Below, piece after piece: positions 43,201-43,733 of a stretch of 43,733 nucleotides of DNA (within the stretch, counting starts at the first letter, position 1; the number at the start of each line of letters is the position of its first letter). The translations under genes were made by a program, and so were the position numbers. This DNA is from Candidatus Nanoarchaeia archaeon (lineage in GTDB: Archaea; Nanobdellota; Nanobdellia; Woesearchaeales; JAQUVJ01). Under the pieces are notes generated by a model, which saw nothing but the letters and a program-made list of their open reading frames with translations, made no database searches and had not been told where the DNA came from. The stretch spans positions 1 to 43,733 of the forward strand of contig JAQUVJ010000009.1 in assembly GCA_028693395.1 (NCBI GenBank), read 5' to 3'.

Positions 43201-43733
43201 TTGTTCAAAATTTTGTGGAAATCCTTTTTTATTTAAAAGAACTTCTTGATTTTTAAATTCTGTATTGCCAAAATCTTGTGGATTTGATGTTATTGTGTAA
43301 TTTTTTTCAAACATTTTGTAATTTAAGTTTGAGTTTAAAAAGTTACAATAAACTTTTGATTCTACAAATTTACCAGCAAAAAATGTTAATTGAGTATCAA
43401 ATTTTATATCATTTTTTTTAATTTGATCATTTTCTTTAAAATTATAACCATATTTTACATCAATAATTTCATTATTAAACATCAAATAACATTTATACAA
43501 TGAATTTTCAACATTTGAGGAAACTTTTAAATCAAAAGATTTATAATTTTCTATAGAATTTCCTCCCAAATTATTAGTTATAATTAAATTATTTTTAGTT
43601 ATATTTATACTATCATAACTTGAGTTTAATTCTAATTTTTTAAAATTATTATTTGATTTTTCATAATATCTGTTAATTGAATTATCTTTGTAAAACAAAT
43701 CAAAAATATCAATTTTTTTTAATAAATTTGAAT
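40255..43733 (-). CDS. Giant secreted-type beta-rich protein, N-terminus beyond window
   Basis: The frame is open to the right edge (SNLLKKIDIFDLFYKDN precedes the first TTG at 43698), so at least 1159 residues are present and the start is outside the window. The sequence is Asn-, Ile- and Tyr-rich, strongly beta in character, with no membrane helix and no enzyme motif. Paired Cys appear in regions such as YLMFN/YKCYL, FLKLHECQIDNEIFNLSCQR and VSCKYNEYDL, and sequons are common (NYSNKL, NLTNLK). It ends KFYSQVFDEND. It looks like a companion of the overlapping downstream gene; a shared role in the envelope is likely but the fold and partner are unknown. Confidence 0.75.
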   Translation of the reverse strand, partial: SNLLKKIDIFDLFYKDNSINRYYEKSNNNFKKLELNSSYDSINITKNNLIITNNLGGNSIENYKSFDLKVSSNVENSLYKCYLMFNNEIIDVKYGYNFKENDQIKKNDIKFDTQLTFFAGKFVESKVYCNFLNSNLNYKMFEKNYTITSNPQDFGNTEFKNQEVLLNKKGFPQNFEQDGIIKSANSDFEINSGYNKFNLNYLNQSYTNQEVIYTDLNEIKIFTNQNKGVLIYNPYQVSNITYKINGVIKSSINKYSSILLSDSITNTNNNIEIKYIINGQEKIITKTFDKTNDKIISESENIIYYDSNLKTYFMKYNSNQEQFKFNFGQGNNDVNFYSNCNISKSPSEYIVNLDQETCYLYSETTKIILINESQIYNKVNLLITKDSKILDVLDFEQRIRFDKGNVFSQTKNADNKYFIDLLNLDEKLFLSNIYLNENDLTCNLESYDFIKNNDFFRSVENLNPYGTFNLTNLKYTNLCIKTNDNYVLNLTELSKNNFEIIDGKNNLLISSSNNIQVGKQFYNESGFNQINYLNDFIKDYISPQIIEIGNYSNKLEINFSEDPILEKDKLYFTKNKLDELKIDSSSLFNKKIINLSFIIDGRSFEIVVDYDEENIKIINYLNNEYIIQEDSNYDLGEEFNLSYENNFFVLKYKSNEQFRFKSSFEDSIITFKNLSTTFDLNINLETINSEIFTRELKLRKMVYGKVVEFFSDTYNEQQIIGIFNEYESKDNIKLKDRNFSFYTDYELKCNYTLKYAQNAYNEYEDEFLNYHVYNINYTTFTDSTIGDVEIKCSNQEGKLMLERNFQINGSLKNNELILQKFSLFGSEDEIKELINNEISKGEVLIYYDSSNKCGLNFGMEWLAKKQVKLIKDNINLINCNGENLNIYLKNIESNDIIKFDFFVLNENENNKFRIFGENQSIPKTGKNYIYTFSNYICKVNEIECAGFLKLHECQIDNEIFNLSCQRTDGTNDPINERDYNLTANNQIILTDNSNIDKNIFEVNVSCKYNEYDLENYVIYDGNKYKNQEVLILENNTLMQYYCEYNNEHILLDNKTITIESEYNLKEIKNKILENSYYSNEINYIYGKKVNIKSDIEYLSGYDNKDYYNNKYNYYIDLENKKYSILTINVTDKIIISNPSYYYNIANDKFYSQVFDEND

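Overview
The window comes from a very AT-rich archaeon. The archaeal markers are a TATA-binding protein, Cbf5 with a PUA domain, an Hjc resolvase, a short archaeal-type RNase J, class III (pilin/archaellin) signal peptides, an archaeal 5S rRNA gene standing apart from 16S/23S, and many TATA boxes about 25 bases upstream of start codons. The gene set and the many very large secreted proteins resemble DPANN archaea of the Woesearchaeota/Pacearchaeota kind. That placement is an inference from gene content, not a phylogeny. TAA, TGA and TAG all appear to serve as ordinary stops.

Layout. 1-4019 (minus): a short hypothetical gene, RNase J and two glycosyltransferases, probably one operon. 4192-4928 (plus): TBP, overlapped by a small coiled-coil gene. 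5132-12507 (minus): three tandem paralogues that join an archaeal type IV pilin N-terminus to bacterial-looking WGD/PKD-like and BspA-like DUF285 repeats; one is cut by an in-frame TGA and one is a deletion chimera. 12598-15802: a radical SAM protein, a relic of a DUF3800 gene and a bacterial-type AspRS. 16130-19112 (plus): phosphate acetyltransferase overlapping a membrane-anchored surface protein. 19267-20709: divergent cbf5 and hjc. 20966-27240 (minus): a 1027-residue membrane/coiled-coil protein and an S-layer-like protein. 27385-31021: a PIN nuclease, 5S rRNA (minus), a CRM-domain protein and mutL. 31047-34504 (minus): an archaellin-like protein, a degenerate AlaX-like protein overlapping serS, and a small coiled-coil protein. 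34698-43733 (minus): three huge secreted or membrane-anchored proteins, the last running off the right edge.

Two themes stand out. One is information processing (TBP, RNase J, AspRS, SerRS, Cbf5, Hjc, MutL, 5S, CRM and PIN proteins). The other is the cell surface, which takes up more than half of the sequence. The most unusual part is the tandem pilin-DUF285 cluster: its 75-bp repeats, shared modules, a recombination junction with 10-bp homology, and an interrupted reading frame suggest a diversifying surface-adhesin locus. A second point of interest is an AlaX-family protein that has lost most of its metal-site signature yet stays coupled to seryl-tRNA synthetase.

Two start signals recur: Shine-Dalgarno-like GGTG/AGGT motifs 5-8 bases before the start, and apparently leaderless genes with a TATA box 21-31 bases before the start codon. 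Several starts below were moved inward from the longest frame on this basis.
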